Positions 8,001 through 17,244 of a stretch of 64,000 bases of DNA are shown one piece after another. Both the position numbers and the translations under genes were made by a program. The notes beneath the pieces are model-generated. The model had not been told where the DNA came from, made no database searches, and was given only the letters and a program-made list of their open reading frames with translations. The DNA lies in contig DOJW01000001.1 of assembly GCA_003511165.1 (NCBI GenBank), positions 1-64,000 on the forward strand, written 5' to 3'. Within the stretch, counting starts at the first letter, position 1; the number at the start of each line of letters is the position of its first letter. The stretch comes from Candidatus Dependentiae bacterium. GTDB taxonomy: Bacteria; Babelota; Babeliae; Babelales; UBA12411.

Positions 8001-9244
8001 TAAAAATTTTTCACACTGCTGACATTCATCTTGGCGTAGAAAATTATGGCAAAATAGATTCAAAGACGGGAATTCACTCCCGTCTTTTGGATTTTAAAAA
8101 TAGTATTGCGCGCTCTGTTCAAGATGCGATTGCCGAAAAATGCGATCTCTTTTTATTTTGTGGTGATGCATACAAAACTGCATATCCAACTCCAACACAG
8201 CAAAAATTGTTGATGGAAGAATTTTTCAAACTTTATATTGCTAAAATTCCTGTTGTTATCATTGTAGGAAATCACGACCATCCATTAAGTTTTGGCAAGG
8301 CGAATTCACTGGATGTTTTTGCGGATTTGCCGATTGACGGATTTCATCTTTTTTCCAAACCTTCGCTTGTTAAAATTGAAACCAAAAGTGGGCCTGTTCA
8401 AGTGGTTGGCATTCCTTGGCCAACGCGAAATAATTTGATAGCCAAAGATGAGCATCGTCTTAAAACATCAGAAGAGATCACAAAATATTTGTCAGAAAAG
8501 GTTGGCGAAATTATTGCTTCTTTAGCTCAGCAAGTTGATAAATCCATTCCTGCCGTTCTTGCAGGCCATTTAACGGCAAGCGATGGCGTTTTTTCTGGAT
8601 CAGAAAAAAGAGCAATTTATGGAAATGATCCGACATTTATGATTTCGCAGCTTGCTCATGCAGAGTTTGATTATGTTGCGCTTGGACATTTGCATAGATT
8701 TCAAAATTTGAATGAAGGAAATTTCCCAGCTGTTGTTTATAGCGGGTCGCCAGAGCGAGTTGATTTTGGGGAGCGATCAGAAGAAAAAGGGTACTGCAAA
8801 ATTTTAATAGATGAAAATTTACCAAAATGCAAAGAAAGAGTTGTTTTGGAATTTATTCCGCTAAAAACTCGACCATTTATTCAAATCGAAGTTGTGCTGC
8901 AAGATGGTATAGATCAAACCGAACAACTGTTAGCGGAACTTGCAAAGCATGAAATCAAAGATGCGATTGTGAAAATTATTTATCATGTTCCAGATGGTAA
9001 AATAGATAAAATTGATTTGAATGCTATTTTTCGTGCATGTGATGATGCTATCCATTTGGTTGGGATTTTCCCAATTCGTAACTTGCAGAAAATTGAACGT
9101 CGTGCTGCTTTCAAAGTTGATATGGGTTTTGAAGAAATTGTTGAAAAATATTTGGAAAACAGAGAAGAGAAAAAAGAAGATAAAGAGAGGATCTTGCAAA
9201 AATCTCGAGAGCTATATGCCGAAAGTTTGCAAAGTATAGAGTGA
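7997..9244 (+). CDS. sbcD: SbcD/Mre11-type DNA repair exonuclease subunit
   Basis: Metallophosphoesterase of the SbcD/Mre11 family, which processes DNA ends and hairpins. Visible motifs: D9-x-H11 (TADIHLG), CGD near 57, GNHDH at 91-95, AGHLTAS, and LGHLHRF. The length (415 aa) fits SbcD; the capping domain is C-terminal. It is translationally coupled to glmU by ATGA and followed after 3 nt by cysS. The usual SbcC/Rad50 ATPase partner is not in the window. A hairpin nuclease is notable in a genome with large palindromic repeats. Confidence 0.88.
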   Translation: MIKIFHTADIHLGVENYGKIDSKTGIHSRLLDFKNSIARSVQDAIAEKCDLFLFCGDAYKTAYPTPTQQKLLMEEFFKLYIAKIPVVIIVGNHDHPLSFGKANSLDVFADLPIDGFHLFSKPSLVKIETKSGPVQVVGIPWPTRNNLIAKDEHRLKTSEEITKYLSEKVGEIIASLAQQVDKSIPAVLAGHLTASDGVFSGSEKRAIYGNDPTFMISQLAHAEFDYVALGHLHRFQNLNEGNFPAVVYSGSPERVDFGERSEEKGYCKILIDENLPKCKERVVLEFIPLKTRPFIQIEVVLQDGIDQTEQLLAELAKHEIKDAIVKIIYHVPDGKIDKIDLNAIFRACDDAIHLVGIFPIRNLQKIERRAAFKVDMGFEEIVEKYLENREEKKEDKERILQKSRELYAESLQSIE

Positions 9245-9247
9245 TTT

Positions 9248-10606
9248 ATGAAACAAATTAAATTATCAAATACATTGTCGAAGCAAAAAGATATTTTTAC
9301 GCCGCAAGAAGATAAAAAAGTGTCCATGTATGTTTGCGGAATAACTCCATACGATTACGCTCACATTGGTCATGGTCGAGTAGCGGTTACTTTTGATCTA
9401 TTACTTCGTCTTTTAAAACTGCTTGGATATCAAGTAACTTATGTTCGCAATTTTACAGATATAGATGACAAGCTTATTGCTCGTGCACAAAAAGAGTATG
9501 GTGATGAAAATAAATTTAAAGATGTTGCGACAAAATTTATTAATGCATTTACAGAAGATGTGCAAAATTTGAATTGTTTGAAACCTGATTTTGAGCCCCT
9601 TGTTACTGAAAACATAAATGATATTATTTTATTTGTTGAAGGGTTATTGAAGAATAAAAAAGCATACATAAAAGGTAGGGATGTTTATTTTGATATTTCA
9701 ACATTTTCTGACTATGGAAAACTTTCAGGACGTAATTTAGAAGATTTGCTTGCAGGTGCTCGAATAGATGTTGATGAAGACAAAAAAAATCCACAAGATT
9801 TTGCGCTTTGGAAAGGTAATGACAAAAGTTTATTTTGGATTTCACCTTGGGGGCATGGTCGCCCTGGGTGGCATATTGAATGTTCTGCTCTTGCGAAAAA
9901 ATTCTTGGGCGAAACTATAGATATTCATGGTGGTGGCATGGATTTGATATTTCCGCATCATGAAAACGAAATTGCGCAATCGGAAGGTTTGACATGCAAG
10001 CCGTTTGCAAAATATTGGCTGCACAATGCATTTGTAAATATTAACAAAGAGAAGATGTCAAAGTCGCTTGGTAATTTTTTTACTCTACGTGATATTTTTG
10101 CAAAATTTGATCCGATGGTTTTACGTTTTTATTATTTGCAACATCAGTTCCGCTCTCCCATCGAATTTTCATTTGATGATTTAGAAGCTGCAAAAAAAGC
10201 TTACAAAAAATTAATTGATGTTTTCTTTGTCGATGGTGGGTATCATTTATCTTTGGAAAATTCTAAAAATTTTGAAAAAGAAATCGAAACAGATGGTTTA
10301 ATTTCTCAAATGCTGGAAGCTGTTTGTGATGACCTTAATTCACCAAAAATGCTAGGCATACTTTTTGAAAATTTAAATGAAATCAAAAATGATCCAAAGT
10401 TAAAAAATTTGATTGGTAAATTTCTTTTTAATTTAACCGGTTTAACTTTTGAAAAATTACCTGAAGAATCGGTTGTGATAACTCGCGAAATTCAGGAATT
10501 GATTGCAAAAAGAGAAGAGGCAAGAAAACAAAAGAATTGGGCTCTTGCTGATCAAATTCGTGATCAATTATTGTCAATGGGTATAGAGGTAAGAGATAAA
10601 AAGTAA
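9248..10606 (+). CDS. cysS: cysteinyl-tRNA synthetase
   Basis: Class Ia synthetase charging tRNA-Cys. The HIGH signature is at 39-42, preceded by the zinc-ligand C30; a second zinc-ligand region contains HIECS, and KMSKS lies in EKMSKSLGN. The 452-aa length matches the family (E. coli 461). It begins 3 nt after sbcD, so it is the third gene of the glmU-sbcD-cysS unit. Confidence 0.97.
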   Translation: MKQIKLSNTLSKQKDIFTPQEDKKVSMYVCGITPYDYAHIGHGRVAVTFDLLLRLLKLLGYQVTYVRNFTDIDDKLIARAQKEYGDENKFKDVATKFINAFTEDVQNLNCLKPDFEPLVTENINDIILFVEGLLKNKKAYIKGRDVYFDISTFSDYGKLSGRNLEDLLAGARIDVDEDKKNPQDFALWKGNDKSLFWISPWGHGRPGWHIECSALAKKFLGETIDIHGGGMDLIFPHHENEIAQSEGLTCKPFAKYWLHNAFVNINKEKMSKSLGNFFTLRDIFAKFDPMVLRFYYLQHQFRSPIEFSFDDLEAAKKAYKKLIDVFFVDGGYHLSLENSKNFEKEIETDGLISQMLEAVCDDLNSPKMLGILFENLNEIKNDPKLKNLIGKFLFNLTGLTFEKLPEESVVITREIQELIAKREEARKQKNWALADQIRDQLLSMGIEVRDKK

Positions 10607-10626
10607 TTTTTGGGGAGGTTAAAATT

Positions 10627-11466
10627 TTGAAGAAAATTAATATATTTTTAATTTTTATAAGTGTATTTATTATTTGTACTTCAGAAACAATTTTAATAGC
10701 AATTTCTGATCAAAAAGTTTCAACACCAAAAGCTTTAAAAATACGACGTTCAACTGCAAGATATCCTAAGTCAGGCTCTATTTATTCTCATCCAAAAAGG
10801 TCTGCTAGAGGTAATTTTATAACAAAATATGTTCAAGGAGATTCTAGAATTTCTTATGTTCGTAGTATTTTGCAACCAAATGCTTGGCTTTGTGGAGCTT
10901 TTGTTTTATTCAACGCCTTTATGGTTGAAAAATTTTTAGAACAAAATACGGATATTGAATCATTCTTTTCTCCGCAAAATGGATTTTATACTTACGATAA
11001 ATTTAAAGAATTTTATACTTCTCAAAATGGGGATAGTTTATTTGATGTTGTTTATAAAAAGCGATTATCAGCAGGTAAATATTTAGAAATAGATGAATTT
11101 GGATTTAATTGTCCAAGTCGTGGTAATAAGAATAATGTTAATTATTTAGAAGATTCGGAGATTGAAGAAATAGCTAGAAAGTTAAATTTAAAGGAGCATT
11201 ATTTTTTAGCTATAATTGATAAAAAAGTTATTGTTAATCACGTCGAAACAACTTTAGAAAAAATTAAATTTAATTTAAAGAAACAAAATTCTCTCGCAGT
11301 TATACATTTTTTCTGTTTAGTAAATAGTAATCATTGGGTTTTGATTTCGATAATTAATTCATTGAAAGGTCCCAAAATGATTGTTATGGATTCTTTGAGT
11401 GAAGTTATGCGGCCATCCGTTGGAGTTTTAAGGTTTATAACAGCACTAAAAAAAATATTTATTTGA
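10627..11466 (+). CDS. candidate secreted papain-like cysteine protease
   Basis: Not assignable to a named family. Start is TTG at 10627 behind GGGGAGG. A hydrophobic N-terminus (about 4-26) suggests export. The pattern Q83...NAWLC89G, later SNH236WVLI and MD255S gives a Gln-Cys-His-Asp order, the arrangement of papain-fold proteases and deubiquitinase-type enzymes; the Gln is placed like an oxyanion-hole residue. Asn-x-His-Trp before a beta-strand is also typical. If real, it could be a host-directed effector. This is motif inference only. It follows cysS by 20 nt and ends at a strong bidirectional terminator. Confidence 0.6.
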   Translation: MKKINIFLIFISVFIICTSETILIAISDQKVSTPKALKIRRSTARYPKSGSIYSHPKRSARGNFITKYVQGDSRISYVRSILQPNAWLCGAFVLFNAFMVEKFLEQNTDIESFFSPQNGFYTYDKFKEFYTSQNGDSLFDVVYKKRLSAGKYLEIDEFGFNCPSRGNKNNVNYLEDSEIEEIARKLNLKEHYFLAIIDKKVIVNHVETTLEKIKFNLKKQNSLAVIHFFCLVNSNHWVLISIINSLKGPKMIVMDSLSEVMRPSVGVLRFITALKKIFI

Positions 11467-11484
11467 AATGTTTATATTTCTAAT

Positions 11485-11524
11485 AAAGAAAAAAGGCTCC
11501 ATTAATTTGGAGCCTTTTTTCTTT
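11485..11524. terminator. bidirectional terminator
   Basis: GGCTCC (11495-11500) pairs with GGAGCC (11509-11514), flanked by an A6 run and a T6 run. It serves the convergent cysteine-protease-like gene and trxA. Confidence 0.9.
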
Positions 11525-11536
11525 ATGAAGAAACTT

Positions 11537-11854
11537 TCAGCCTAAAAGCTCTTCAATCTTTTGTATAAAAGCTTCTTTGTTCATGTATCCAGTTTCTTTG
11601 CTGATTTTGCCATTTTTGATGAATACAAATGTTGGAACAGATGATATTCCAAACTTGAATGCAAGTTCTCTGCTCTCATCGATGTTTAATTTTACAAATT
11701 TATATTTGTCGCTAAGTTCTTTTGATACTTCTTCAAAAATAGGAAGCATCATTTGGCATGGTCCGCACCATGTTGCATAAACATCAATGACTACTGGAAG
11801 AGTTGATTGTTCTACTTCTACTGTATAATTTTCTTTATTTAAATTAATTGCCAT
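11537..11854 (-). CDS. trxA: thioredoxin
   Basis: Cytoplasmic disulfide reductase, 105 aa. The active site WCGPC has Cys30 and Cys33, followed by the cis-Pro region SVPTFVFIK near residue 75. No signal peptide. Its length and fold segments match thioredoxin 1. Monocistronic, with its own promoter side and shared terminator. Confidence 0.96.
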   Translation of the reverse strand: MAINLNKENYTVEVEQSTLPVVIDVYATWCGPCQMMLPIFEEVSKELSDKYKFVKLNIDESRELAFKFGISSVPTFVFIKNGKISKETGYMNKEAFIQKIEELLG

Positions 11855-11921
11855 AAATTACCCTTTCGATTTTATGAAAAGAAATTATAGATATAATTTA
11901 GAGTTTTTGTAAACATTTGTT

Positions 11922-12605
11922 TTAGTTTTTTTGTGTATCTAATTGCGTTGCTTCTGACTCAACATATTTAACCGCTTGATATGTCTTTTTTACAATGTAT
12001 GTAATAGCTAAAAGTGAAACTACATAAAGAGCTTCTTTAGTTATTTGTGGATCGTTTTGTCCTAAATAAGCAGCTCCAAGATATGTTGGGAAACTAAAGC
12101 ACGCACATTTTAAAATGGCATTTGATGCGCCATGCCCAGCTGCAAGTAAAATTTTTGTTAATTCGGACTGATCTGAGTTTTTAATTTTCTCAAGATTATT
12201 GGAGGATAATATTTTAATAATAAGAGCTATAATTGCAGGAGTTGCTACAAGACCATAATGTTTGGCGGTATCTACATTCATAGTTTCGCAAGCAGGTGCA
12301 GAAAAAGCTTGAAGTCTTTCGCCAAGATTTTTGATTTGTACTCTTTGTTCTTCTGACAAATCTGTTGATTTTTCCAATTTGGAATAAAGTTTTTGTAGTT
12401 GTGCGATATCTTGTGGTTTTACTTCTTGTGTTTTTTCAATTCGTTGGGCAATTTGAATTGCTTCTAAGATTTCTGGATGCTTTGCAAGAGTAGTTGAGAG
12501 TTTTTTCTTTATTTCTTCTGTATTTTGTAATTCTGAATCTGTAGATTTAACACTAAAGTTTAAAGTTAGAGATGCAACGATTAATAAAATAATTTTTTTA
12601 AGCAT
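11922..12605 (-). CDS. hypothetical exported/membrane protein (227 aa)
   Basis: Unrecognised. A signal peptide or anchor spans 1-20. A Gln/Glu/Lys helical region (25-100) follows. Two hydrophobic helices appear at about 120-136 (LVATPAIIALIIKIL) and 190-205 (ALYVVSLLAITYIV), with a Cys-containing hydrophobic segment (about 164-178) between them. It may be an inner-membrane protein with a coiled periplasmic domain. No operon partners. Confidence 0.65.
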   Translation of the reverse strand: MLKKIILLIVASLTLNFSVKSTDSELQNTEEIKKKLSTTLAKHPEILEAIQIAQRIEKTQEVKPQDIAQLQKLYSKLEKSTDLSEEQRVQIKNLGERLQAFSAPACETMNVDTAKHYGLVATPAIIALIIKILSSNNLEKIKNSDQSELTKILLAAGHGASNAILKCACFSFPTYLGAAYLGQNDPQITKEALYVVSLLAITYIVKKTYQAVKYVESEATQLDTQKN

Positions 12606-12697
12606 TTTTATCCATTCAAATAGAGTTTAAAGGTAAGATATCAATCTTTGTGATTTTAAATGCTTAAAGCGGATTGTCAACGTTTAAAATTATTAGC

Positions 12698-15175
12698 TTA
12701 TTTTCCTAAGTTTTTCATCTCTTCATAAATTCTATTTGTCGCATCCTCGTAGGAAGTGCTTGGTGAAAAATAGATCGGTTTGCCAAAAACTACCGTTGCG
12801 CTTTTGCGAAGATGGCGAGGAAGAATCTTATCTGTAGCCATGAAGGTATGCACATCTTTAAGATAAATTGGGATTATTGGTACATCCATTTCCATAGCAA
12901 GAAGTCCTGCACCTTTTTTGAGCGGATCGATTTCACCATTTTCGCTTATTTTGCCTTCTGGGAATATTAAAACTGAGAAATTATGATCCAGTATTTTGGC
13001 GGTGTTCTCAAGACCAGGGCGAATATTATCTTCTTCTCTTCGCGGCATTGGATAAGTGTTGAAAAATAAATCTAAAAGAGGGGCTATAAACCAAAAGCGT
13101 TTGTACATAAAGTCGAGTGCAGCTGCGACTGCAATTTTAGATCTAAATCTTAGTGGAAGTGCACGAAGAACAAGTAATGTATCTGCATATGAAACATGGT
13201 TAGGCATAAAAATAACAGGATTTTGTAGCCCCTTTAAATTTTCTTTGCCTTTTGATTTTACGCCAAATAATATCCAGCTGAATGGGATGATAAAAATTTG
13301 AAGAAATACAAATCGTAAAACTATGCAAACTGGTGAAAGTAACCATTTTTTGAAACGTTTAATTTTTATTTTTGGTACACCTTTTTCTATCAATTCTTTT
13401 AAATCTTTAACTCTTGTATTTTGATTTATCAAATTTTCTGGAATTTCGACATCAAACATTTCATCTATTCTTGTCACAAGTTCGATTCGCATTAATGAGT
13501 CAAAAAATAAATCTGCATAAAGTAGACTATCGTCATGAATAATTTTGATATCTTTTCCGCTAACTGCGCTTAAAAGTTTTGTAACAGGATGCGCCGCAAC
13601 TTCTACTTTGGGTTTTTCAGTTATTGTCTTTTTATCTTTTAACCATTTTAAAATTTCTTCTTTTTTGACTTTTCTTGTTGCAGAGCGAGGGAAGTCAGAC
13701 TCTGGCCAAATCGACCAAGCAGCTATGTGTTGATAAGGGGCTAAATGTTTATTTGTTTCTTCAATTATTTCCTTGCCATCATTTCGGTCTGTTAATAACA
13801 CCGCATAAATTATTTCTCGTCCGTTATCTTTGAAACCAACGACGGCCGCATCTCTGATTTGAGATATTTTTTTAAGTTCTGTTTCAATATCTTCTGGATA
13901 AACATTTTCTCCGCTGGAAGTCAAAATCATATATTTGCTTCTACCGGAAATAAATAAAAATCCATCTTCATCAATGTGTCCTAAGTCGCCAGTTTTGAAT
14001 CTTCCTTTTTCATCAAATGTTGCTTTGGTTTTTTCTTCATTTCTGTAGTATCCACAGAAAACATTTGGTCCTGAAATCAAAACTTCTTTGTTATCAGCTA
14101 TTTCAATCTTTACACCAGGGATAGCTTGCCCGCAGGATCCAAGTTTGTGATTTGCGGGAGTATTTGCAGCTGAAACAGGACTTGTTTCTGTGAGGCCATA
14201 CCCTTGCAGAATTGTAAATCCCATTGCGAACCATTTGCGCTCAACTTCTGGATGAAGCGCGGATCCTCCACTTGCTATGAGGCTTAACTTTCCGCCGAAC
14301 ATTTTGTGAACTTTTCTAAAAATTATTCTTCGCATGAAAACTGGAAGTTTTTGCGCGCAGTTAAACATTTTTTGCAAAGTTTTTTCTTTGCCTGCTTCTT
14401 GTGCAACAGATTCTATTTTTCTTAAAATTGTTTCCAAAAACTCTGGAACGACAAGCATTTTAGTTGCCTTTTGTTCTTGAAGGCATTTTTGAATCTCTTT
14501 AGAGCTCACATTTGCAGCAAACATTGTGTTCAAACCGAATTTTATAACGGTTAAAAGGCTGCCGGTTTGTTCATACATGTGGAAAAGGGGAAGTATAGAA
14601 ACGGTTTTGTCTGAAGGTTTGATTTCAAAAAGTGTTGTAAATGATTCTAAATTTGAAATTATATTTTTGTGTGTAAGAATGACCCCTTTTGGGTCACCAG
14701 TTGTTCCGGAAGTATAAACAATTTCTGCAATATCGCTTGAAACAACTTTTTCTTCTTCATACTCCATTTTTTCAAAAGCCATATGTTTTTCAAAGTCTAT
14801 ATTTATTGTTGGAATATCGAATATTTCTTGGGATAAAAGATTTGAAGATTTAAATAAAAATTTAGCATTTGTTTCTTTGATAATTCTTTTTACAAAATCT
14901 TTTGTGCTTTGAGGATTTAGTGGAACGAGAATGCAACCCTTGAGTAATCCACCCAGAAATGTTCCAACCCAAAATGGAGAGTTTTGAGAGATAATTATAA
15001 CTCTGTCCTGATAACCTATCTTGTGGTCTTCTAAAATTTTGGCAATGCCGGAAGAATAATTTTCTAGATTTTCGTATGTCCAAATAATTTGTCGAAATCT
15101 AGGATTCATTTTGAAAAGTACTTTGTTTCTGTATTTTTTAAAACTATTTAAAAATAAAGAATTTATTGTTTCCAT
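12698..15175 (-). CDS. acyl-CoA/ACP synthetase - acyl carrier - 1-acylglycerol-3-P acyltransferase fusion
   Basis: Three domains in one 825-residue protein. Residues 1-515: AMP-forming acyl synthetase with YTSGTTGDPKG (154-164), GYGLTET (325-331) and TGDLG. About 530-600: an acyl-carrier-like domain with the phosphopantetheine site DS560L. About 612-636: membrane segment. About 640-825: PlsC acyltransferase with NH660VSYAD665 (Hx4D) and FPEG (738-741). Aas of E. coli has the same activities in the opposite order and no internal carrier. Likely role: activating scavenged fatty acids and loading them onto lysophospholipids at the inner membrane. Confidence 0.88.
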   Translation of the reverse strand: METINSLFLNSFKKYRNKVLFKMNPRFRQIIWTYENLENYSSGIAKILEDHKIGYQDRVIIISQNSPFWVGTFLGGLLKGCILVPLNPQSTKDFVKRIIKETNAKFLFKSSNLLSQEIFDIPTINIDFEKHMAFEKMEYEEEKVVSSDIAEIVYTSGTTGDPKGVILTHKNIISNLESFTTLFEIKPSDKTVSILPLFHMYEQTGSLLTVIKFGLNTMFAANVSSKEIQKCLQEQKATKMLVVPEFLETILRKIESVAQEAGKEKTLQKMFNCAQKLPVFMRRIIFRKVHKMFGGKLSLIASGGSALHPEVERKWFAMGFTILQGYGLTETSPVSAANTPANHKLGSCGQAIPGVKIEIADNKEVLISGPNVFCGYYRNEEKTKATFDEKGRFKTGDLGHIDEDGFLFISGRSKYMILTSSGENVYPEDIETELKKISQIRDAAVVGFKDNGREIIYAVLLTDRNDGKEIIEETNKHLAPYQHIAAWSIWPESDFPRSATRKVKKEEILKWLKDKKTITEKPKVEVAAHPVTKLLSAVSGKDIKIIHDDSLLYADLFFDSLMRIELVTRIDEMFDVEIPENLINQNTRVKDLKELIEKGVPKIKIKRFKKWLLSPVCIVLRFVFLQIFIIPFSWILFGVKSKGKENLKGLQNPVIFMPNHVSYADTLLVLRALPLRFRSKIAVAAALDFMYKRFWFIAPLLDLFFNTYPMPRREEDNIRPGLENTAKILDHNFSVLIFPEGKISENGEIDPLKKGAGLLAMEMDVPIIPIYLKDVHTFMATDKILPRHLRKSATVVFGKPIYFSPSTSYEDATNRIYEEMKNLGK

Positions 15176-15284
15176 CGCTCCCCTTTTTTTGTTGAAGTTT
15201 TACGAAACTATATTAAAGTATGACATGGTTGTTTTGTTTACGTAAATATCTTGAAGAAACTTCAAGCTAAACTAAAGGTTTTAT

Positions 15285-15716
15285 ATGAAAAAATTTTTAA
15301 CGGTGTTGGGACTTTCTTTGAATATATTTTCTTTTACAAATGTTAACGCTGGATGGTTTGAAAGTTATATGGGTCCTGTATTTATTTCAGATGCTAACGT
15401 GAATAATATATGCACAAGAATTCATGCATTAGCGGGTCGATTTCCTCATGTTTGCGACGATTTATACAGAACAATTTTAGAATTTCCTCATGAATTAAGT
15501 GAAAGTTCAAAAGGTATATTGCGATCTATGTGTTTTCTTGATATGTATGACAAAATATTACCGTGTGTACATATTGTTATTTTTGCAATTACTAGAAGAG
15601 ATAAAGAAGGAAAATTATACTTTGTTGAGCCAAAAAGATGTTCTAAAAAAGACATTCAACTTAGCCGCAAAATGGAAACATTTGAATTGGATATGAGGAT
15701 AAGGGGTTACTTTTAA
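15285..15716 (+). CDS. small exported protein (143 aa)
   Basis: Unrecognised. Signal peptide about 1-22 ending in NVNA. The mature part is about 120 residues with five or six cysteines, which could form disulfides in the periplasm. First of three small exported-protein genes on the plus strand before a shared terminator; it is not clearly related to the next two. Confidence 0.6.
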   Translation: MKKFLTVLGLSLNIFSFTNVNAGWFESYMGPVFISDANVNNICTRIHALAGRFPHVCDDLYRTILEFPHELSESSKGILRSMCFLDMYDKILPCVHIVIFAITRRDKEGKLYFVEPKRCSKKDIQLSRKMETFELDMRIRGYF

Positions 15717-15809
15717 TAATCTGAAAAATAATACAAAGATTGAATTATTAAAAAAATATTATTATTTTTATGCAGTTTATAAACGTTCAAAGATAAAGAA
15801 AGGTATAGT

Positions 15810-16166
15810 ATGAAAAAAATTATTGCAACTTTTGTTTTAGGAATAAGTTTGGTAGGAGCTTTAAATGCAACTCCTAGGGGTGAATCTGTTGATAGAGTTG
15901 AACAATCGAAGAAAAACGAAGAGGGTTGGAAAATATATTTAAGACACTTTTCTCCATCAAATTTTTTGTTTCAATTATTATTAAATGCAAACGGTAACTG
16001 CACTTATCCTGATTCATCAAGATTTGCTGAATATTTCGATCAACTAAAAGCAATCGGAATGATTGAGAGTAATGGAATTTTAACAAAAGAGGCAGCAGAA
16101 TTTGTAAGAAAAAATATAATTCCACTTGATGGTTCAGAAGATATGGACATTGCCAAATTATTATAA
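15810..16166 (+). CDS. small exported protein, paralogue 1 (118 aa)
   Basis: Unrecognised family. Signal peptide about 1-20 (ends ALNA). The body shares a pattern with the next gene: PSNFL(F/Y)(Q/E)LL, a central tyrosine/aspartate stretch, (F/Y)xxQLKxxxMI, LT, and AxxFV. An AGAAAGG ribosome-binding site precedes the ATG. It is probably a small helical domain produced by tandem duplication with the downstream gene. Confidence 0.65.
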   Translation: MKKIIATFVLGISLVGALNATPRGESVDRVEQSKKNEEGWKIYLRHFSPSNFLFQLLLNANGNCTYPDSSRFAEYFDQLKAIGMIESNGILTKEAAEFVRKNIIPLDGSEDMDIAKLL

Positions 16167-16200
16167 AATTTATAAAAGATTATAGAGAAGAGAGACCGGT

Positions 16201-16596
16201 ATGAAAAAGAATATAACAATTCTTGTTTTAGGACTCGGATTAATTTCAATAGTAAGTGGAACCCCGAAATATGAAGTATCTGCAGTAGCATCAGAAATTG
16301 ATTTTTTTGATGAAACAACTGTAAGTGTAAAACCTTGGTATGATTATTTAATTAAAAAAGTCCCTTCAAATTTTTTATATGAATTATTAATAAAAGCAAA
16401 TAATTCAGAATATTTAATTGATAGATGTTTTAGTTATTATGTTGAGCAATTAAAAGTGTTGAATATGATAGATCAAGCTGGTAATTTAACAGAAAGAGCC
16501 CAAGCTTTTGTAAAATTATATGTAAAAGAAAATGAAACAAATGATGAAAGTAAAGTAAAAAAAGCTTATATAATTCGGTTAGAGTTTTCTTACTAA
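16201..16596 (+). CDS. small exported protein, paralogue 2 (131 aa)
   Basis: Paralogue of the preceding gene, 34 nt downstream and likely co-transcribed. Signal peptide about 1-20 (LGLISIVSG). Conserved with paralogue 1: PSNFLYELL, the ...YVEQLKVLNMI... segment, LTERAQAFVK. Function unknown. The pair ends at a strong terminator facing the MerR-like gene. Confidence 0.65.
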   Translation: MKKNITILVLGLGLISIVSGTPKYEVSAVASEIDFFDETTVSVKPWYDYLIKKVPSNFLYELLIKANNSEYLIDRCFSYYVEQLKVLNMIDQAGNLTERAQAFVKLYVKENETNDESKVKKAYIIRLEFSY

Positions 16597-16604
16597 TCGA
16601 AATG

Positions 16605-16636
16605 AAAAAAGACTCGGAAATTTCCGAGTCTTTTTA
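16605..16636. terminator. bidirectional terminator
   Basis: Perfect 10-bp palindrome GACTCGGAAA/TTTCCGAGTC (16611-16630) between A6 and T5 runs, shared by convergent genes ending at 16596 and 16634. Confidence 0.9.
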
Positions 16637-17215
16637 GTTTAATAGCTCTTTGAATTTTAATAATTTTACTTTGAATTGTTGTAACTCTTCATAAAATTCA
16701 TCGCGGTCTAAACATTTGATTTTTTCTTCAGTTGCCGGAATTATATCTTGCGAAGCTTCTAGCGTTTCTTCAATGTTTTGGCTGAAGTTTTCTTCTTGTT
16801 TTGACATTGTGATTTGCAATTCATCGATATTTGTTAAAATAGTTTCTTGAGCTTCTTCTTTGAAGCTGACTTCTTCCATAGGATTTTCTATTGATTCTTG
16901 TACTATTTCTTCTTGTGGTGCGGAAGCTGTTATTTCTTGATTCGATGCTGCGATTTCTTGTGCGGCTATTTGCATTTGTGGTTCTTCTGTTTTTGCAGCT
17001 GGAATAATATTTTCTAGATGGTTTTTAGCTTCTTTGATCGATAATTTTTGTTCATGCAAAAGCTTTTTTATTGTTTGAAATGTTTCAAAATCTTGTTTTG
17101 TATAATATTTATCATTTTTATTTTCAAAGCCAAACTCTTTTTCCCAAATTTTGATCACATGCTTTTTTACATGCAATTTTTCAGCTATCTCATGAACTTT
17201 ATAATGTGCTTTCAT
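16634..17215 (-). CDS. MerR-like DNA-binding protein
   Basis: Residues 1-70 resemble a MerR winged-helix domain: YKVHEIAEKLHVKKHVIKIW, then a wing with YYTKQDF and a helix with LL..KLSIKEAK. The rest (about 75-193) is Glu/Gln/Ala-rich and lacks the usual dimer coil plus ligand pocket, ending in a helical Lys/Phe segment. It may be a regulator or nucleoid-type protein. It lies 29 nt downstream of the biotin carrier gene on the same strand, so it is possibly co-transcribed. Confidence 0.75.
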   Translation of the reverse strand: MKAHYKVHEIAEKLHVKKHVIKIWEKEFGFENKNDKYYTKQDFETFQTIKKLLHEQKLSIKEAKNHLENIIPAAKTEEPQMQIAAQEIAASNQEITASAPQEEIVQESIENPMEEVSFKEEAQETILTNIDELQITMSKQEENFSQNIEETLEASQDIIPATEEKIKCLDRDEFYEELQQFKVKLLKFKELLN

Positions 17216-17244
17216 TACTAACTCCTCCTTATTTATTTTAAGCT

